DNA from: Planctomycetaceae bacterium
Lineage (GTDB): Bacteria; Planctomycetota; Planctomycetia; Pirellulales; Pirellulaceae
Direction: 5' to 3'
Assembly: GCA_018658605.1 (NCBI GenBank)
Contig: JABHUV010000192.1
Location: 1-9,908, forward strand
Length of the DNA: 9,908 nucleotides
This document shows positions 8,084-9,908 of the stretch, one piece after another. The stretch's first letter is position 1. Each line of letters starts with the position of its first letter. The notes below the pieces were generated by a model that was not told the origin of the DNA, ran no database searches, and saw nothing but the letters and a program-made list of their open reading frames with translations. A program made the translations under genes and the position numbers.

Positions 8084-8318
8084 ATGAGCACAAGGAATCG
8101 ATCTGCGGTAAAGTCGCTCTTGGTGAGTATTGTGCTAGTTGCGAGTTGCGCTCTCATTCCAGCTCCGACCGTTTAAATGGGAAGTTGGCTTCTTCATTGG
8201 TCAAATGGGAAAACAAATTGGGCGCAATGAAGAGGTTTTTGGTGACGCAGCGTTAGCTGAATTTAAAGAGGCACTGCGAATCCACAAAAAAATCATGGAA
8301 CGAGTGATCGAGCAGTAG
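8084..8318 (+). pseudogene. Small lipoprotein-like gene in two frames (frameshifted)
   Basis: The frame from ATG 8084 gives a 30-residue peptide that is almost only a signal sequence: basic MSTRNRSAVK, a hydrophobic run, and LVASC resembling a lipobox (Cys22). It stops at TAA 8174-8176 right after the signal. In the +1 frame, coding-like sequence continues at once (KWEVGFFIGQMGKQIGRNEE, then an amphipathic helix ending MERVIEQ) and stops at TAG 8316-8318. Removing one T from the TTTAAA run at 8172-8177 joins the halves into a 77-residue exported lipoprotein-like protein. Alternatives are a real inactivating frameshift, a base-calling error in this assembly, a programmed +1 shift at GTT TAA, or two separate mini-ORFs (the second from TTG 8139 or ATG 8205, without ribosome sites). 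It begins five bases after the S41 stop, so translation is probably coupled. I recognise no family. Confidence 0.5.
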
Positions 8319-8354
8319 TGAAGTTGTTAGTAGGTCTGTTTTAATGGCGCGAGC

Positions 8355-9140
8355 ATGAGCCAAACAAATTGTTACGACTATCCCCAGTACTGGGATTTAG
8401 CGTTTGCCGATGAAACCGGACAGGAATGTGAGTTTCTGGTCCAGTGTTCACAAAAGCATCTTTCTGGTGACGCCAAACGTATTCTCGAGCCAGGCTGTGG
8501 TGGTGGCCGGTTGGTAGTAGCGTTGGCGTCACGTGGTTATGATGTGACCGGTTATGATCTTAGCAACGCCGCAATTGATTATTTACAACAACGTTTGGAT
8601 AACGAAGGTTTGCAAGCCCGTGCGGTTGTAGCTGACATGCAGTCTTTTGTAGCTTCGCCGCCAGTTGATATCGCAATCAACACAGTCAGCACATTTCGAC
8701 ACTTGCTTACCGAGCAAGCTGCTTTAGCACATTTGAGAGTAATGGCGGAAAGTATTCGGCCAAAGGGGCTCTACATTATTGGCATGCATTTATTGCCTCC
8801 TGACGCTGACCTGGAAGATGAGGAATTGTGGGAAGCGGAAGATGACGCGGCTAAAGTGACAATGCGGTTAACCGTTCTCGAGGCATCGCGGGAAAATAGG
8901 CAGGAAGTATTGCGATTTGACATGAGCGTTGTAGACATCGAGGCGGAGGAAGATGATTCACGGGAATTCAGTTCTGAATATCCAATGCGGTTATATTCAG
9001 CGACACAGATTCAAGAGTTGTTTAGTCAGGTCAGCGAGTTTGAGTTAATTGAGGTTTATGATTATTGGTATGACATCAACGAGCCCCAACCGTTAGATGA
9101 TCGGCTAGGTGATGCTGTGTTTGTATTGCGTCGCCGCTAG
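8355..9140 (+). CDS. Class I SAM-dependent methyltransferase
   Basis: A 261-residue protein from ATG 8355. No strong Shine-Dalgarno is visible, only GCGAGC directly ahead. The N-terminus (YDYPQYWDLAFADETGQECE) is the usual lead-in of small-molecule methyltransferases. Motif I is ILEPGCGGGRLV (residues 43-54), the glycine loop that binds S-adenosylmethionine. Motif II is VTGYDLS with the acidic Asp68 that usually holds the ribose. Asp94-Met95 in VVADMQSF is the adenine-contact region, and INTVSTFRHL (108-117) is the motif IV region. There is no signal peptide, so it is cytoplasmic. The C-terminal half is strongly acidic (LEDEELWEAEDDA, VDIEAEEDDSRE) and ends in a beta strand, AVFVLRRR. The substrate is unknown. 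Its stop codon overlaps the stop of the convergent selenoprotein gene by four bases. Confidence 0.88.
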   Translation: MSQTNCYDYPQYWDLAFADETGQECEFLVQCSQKHLSGDAKRILEPGCGGGRLVVALASRGYDVTGYDLSNAAIDYLQQRLDNEGLQARAVVADMQSFVASPPVDIAINTVSTFRHLLTEQAALAHLRVMAESIRPKGLYIIGMHLLPPDADLEDEELWEAEDDAAKVTMRLTVLEASRENRQEVLRFDMSVVDIEAEEDDSREFSSEYPMRLYSATQIQELFSQVSEFELIEVYDYWYDINEPQPLDDRLGDAVFVLRRR

Positions 9141-9727
9141 CTATTGCGAAAATCAGCCTTGTCAGCTCGCCATTGCCCAATCGGGGAGTTCATCGAATCT
9201 TCAAGATCGACTCCGAGACCATCGGCAATGCGATTGATGTAGTTAAAATAGGCGATGACTTGCACAGCAATGGTGATTTGTGCGTCATTGAATCCGGCAG
9301 AGTGTAGTTGCGTTACATCGCTCTCAGTCATGGTGTGCGGAGTTAGGGTGAGCTTGACTGCGTATGCACAAAGAGCTTGATCCGCGGCGTTTAGTCGAGC
9401 GTTGCGATAATCGTATGCCAGTGCAGTAGCCGCTGTTGGGTCATTGGACTCCAGACCGAAGTCGTGCGAATGTGAGAGTGTTCAGTAATAGCAATCATTG
9501 GTGCCCGAGACGACCGTGGCTAGCATTTCTTTTTGCTGCGGGGAAAGGGCATTCGGGGATTTCATCAGTTTGATGTAAAACTGCATCGAAGCGTTTAGTG
9601 TCTCGACATCGTGACTCATGACGCGAATGATGTTGGCGAGGCCGCCGGAACGGTCGCGGGCAAGTTCATATGCTTGCTGTAGCAGACCACTTGCTTCGCT
9701 CTCGCTGATTTGTGAAATGTACGCCAT
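9137..9727 (-). CDS. AhpD-like / peroxidase-related selenoprotein (CxxU), TGA read as selenocysteine
   Basis: One gene of 196 residues interrupted only by an in-frame TGA at 9484-9482. ATG 9727 is chosen because relatives start MAYI-like and GGAAAG (9742-9737) lies nine bases upstream. A TTG at 9748 would add seven residues. Before the TGA the protein follows the carboxymuconolactone decarboxylase/AhpD-type 'peroxidase-related enzyme' family: ISESEASGLLQQAYELARDR, NIIRVMSHDVETL, LSPQQKEMLATVVS. After it, the same frame continues with TLSHSHDFG, ALCAYAVKLT and QVIAYFNYINRIADGLGVDLE, the normal C-terminus. The AhpD signature E-x11-C-x2-C-x3-H is met exactly by Glu67, Cys79, position 82 (TGA) and His86. 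The TGA therefore replaces the second redox cysteine. A SECIS-like hairpin follows. The likely role is a cytoplasmic thiol/selenol peroxidase or disulfide reductase against peroxides. The gene lies 23 bases after an upstream minus-strand gene. A nonsense mutation or base error is the main alternative. Confidence 0.87.
9447..9463 (-). promoter_or_regulatory. Bacterial SECIS-like hairpin downstream of the selenocysteine TGA
   Basis: Read on the minus strand, GACUUC (9463-9458) pairs with GGAGUC (9452-9447) in six consecutive pairs, one of them U-G. The apical loop is GGUCU (9457-9453). The loop begins 25 bases after the TGA. Known bacterial SECIS elements lie inside the coding region just past UGA, carry a G among the first two loop bases and place the loop roughly 16-37 bases from UGA. 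This hairpin meets all three conditions. As I recall it, GGUCU is also the E. coli fdhF apical loop contacted by SelB. No clear lower stem reaches back to the TGA. Confidence 0.8.
9482..9484 (-). other. Selenocysteine codon (TGA) at residue 82
   Basis: In-frame TGA between CYY and TLSH in the AhpD-like gene. The codon sits at the resolving or peroxidatic second Cys of the CxxC motif, with Glu67 and His86 at exact family spacing. The S41 gene in this window ends with a TGA, so general reassignment of TGA to Trp is unlikely, and Trp would not fit the motif. Confidence 0.84.
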
Positions 9728-9750
9728 GTAGAAGAACTTTCCGGTCAATC

Positions 9751-9908
9751 CTATTGGTTTAAGTATTCGAGTCGTCGTTGCACAAGAGGTTCATGTGACC
9801 CTTTGATCTTCGCGGAATTCAATTGGAAATCGTAGTCATGGTGGTCACGTAGAAACACAACGGTATTAAGTGTGATGGCCGCGACCGTACCGGACGGATT
9901 GTTTGCTA
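9751..9908 (-). CDS. C-terminal end of an unrecognised gene (5' end outside window)
   Basis: On the minus strand an open frame enters at the right edge (first full codon at 9906) and ends with TAG at 9753-9751, giving the last 51 residues of a protein. The visible part reads like true coding sequence: a hydrophobic stretch TVAAITLNTVVFLRDH, then a polar and basic tail FQLNSAKIKGSHEPLVQRRL ending EYLNQ. The other two frames are stopped. I do not recognise the family. It ends 23 bases before the selenoprotein start, so the two are probably in one transcript. Its identity would help show what the selenoprotein works with. Confidence 0.6.
   Translation of the reverse strand, partial: ANNPSGTVAAITLNTVVFLRDHHDYDFQLNSAKIKGSHEPLVQRRLEYLNQ

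Noticed and set aside
8171..8178. Firm claim of programmed +1 frameshifting at GTT TAA
   Set aside because: Valine tRNA would re-pair poorly with TTT, and no Shine-Dalgarno-like stimulator is visible. A simple indel is the more economical reading.
8062..8256. Plus-strand 64-residue frame overlapping the end of the S41 gene
   Set aside because: Its sequence has no coherent hydrophobic or domain pattern and it overlaps the better-looking signal peptide and amphipathic frames of the small lipoprotein-like gene.
9137..9331. A separate small minus-strand gene starting at ATG 9331
   Set aside because: The frame is open upstream to the TGA and the family homology begins well before this Met. The Met is an internal residue of the selenoprotein.
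9482..9484. TGA reassigned to Trp (alternative genetic code) or simple pseudogene
   Set aside because: The S41 gene uses TGA as a stop, Trp does not fit the CxxC position, and there are no other lesions in the 196 codons. A SECIS-like hairpin at the right distance favours selenocysteine. A sequencing error remains possible and is named as an alternative.
9482..9748. The minus-strand stretch up to the TGA as a complete 81-88 residue protein
   Set aside because: It would end inside the AhpD catalytic motif, immediately before the second redox residue, and the missing C-terminal half of the same family follows in the same frame.
1..9908. CRISPR array, tRNA or rRNA genes, insertion sequences
   Set aside because: I saw no regularly spaced repeats, no tRNA cloverleaf, no rRNA-like stretch and no transposase or flanking inverted repeats on either strand.

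Overview
The window looks like the chromosome of a planctomycete, probably of the Pirellula type. The strongest clue is the 1074-residue secreted protein in the middle. It joins a 'Pirellula/Verrucomicrobium-type' heme-binding domain, a second c-type cytochrome, a DUF6797-like region and a dehydrogenase-like beta-propeller, an architecture seen essentially in Planctomycetota and Verrucomicrobiota. Moderate base composition, GTG starts and weak Shine-Dalgarno sites are compatible with this. The assignment comes from domain recognition, not from a search.

Layout. The plus strand opens with the C-terminal part of a trypsin-like serine protease (3-428) and a short gap with a hairpin (451-476). 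A probable operon of exported proteins follows: a PHP-fold metallohydrolase (616-1890), the di-heme/DUF6797/propeller protein (1910-5134), a PQQ-like beta-propeller protein (5187-6506) and an S41-family peptidase (6558-8078). Gaps are 19, 52 and 51 bases. Directly behind lies a small lipoprotein-like gene whose two halves are in different frames (8084-8318), then a SAM-dependent methyltransferase (8355-9140).

The minus strand carries two genes in tandem that converge on the methyltransferase: the C-terminal end of an unrecognised gene (9751-9908) and, 23 bases later, an AhpD-like/peroxidase-related protein (9727 down to 9137). The latter is the main discovery. A simple ORF caller would split it at an in-frame TGA (9482-9484). 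That TGA falls exactly where the second cysteine of the AhpD catalytic signature E-x11-C-x2-C-x3-H belongs, giving Cys79-x2-Sec82-x3-His86. Twenty-four bases beyond the TGA the transcript can form a six-base-pair hairpin with loop GGUCU, the same apical loop as I recall for the E. coli fdhF SECIS. I therefore annotate one 196-residue selenoprotein rather than two fragments or a pseudogene.

Functionally, the plus-strand cluster reads as an exported oxidative/hydrolytic module (cytochrome c electron acceptor, propeller proteins, phosphoesterase-like hydrolase, protease). Its substrate cannot be told from sequence. The minus-strand selenoprotein is a thiol/selenol peroxidase or disulfide-reductase-like enzyme and implies that the host has the SelA/SelB/SelC/SelD machinery, none of which lies in this window.
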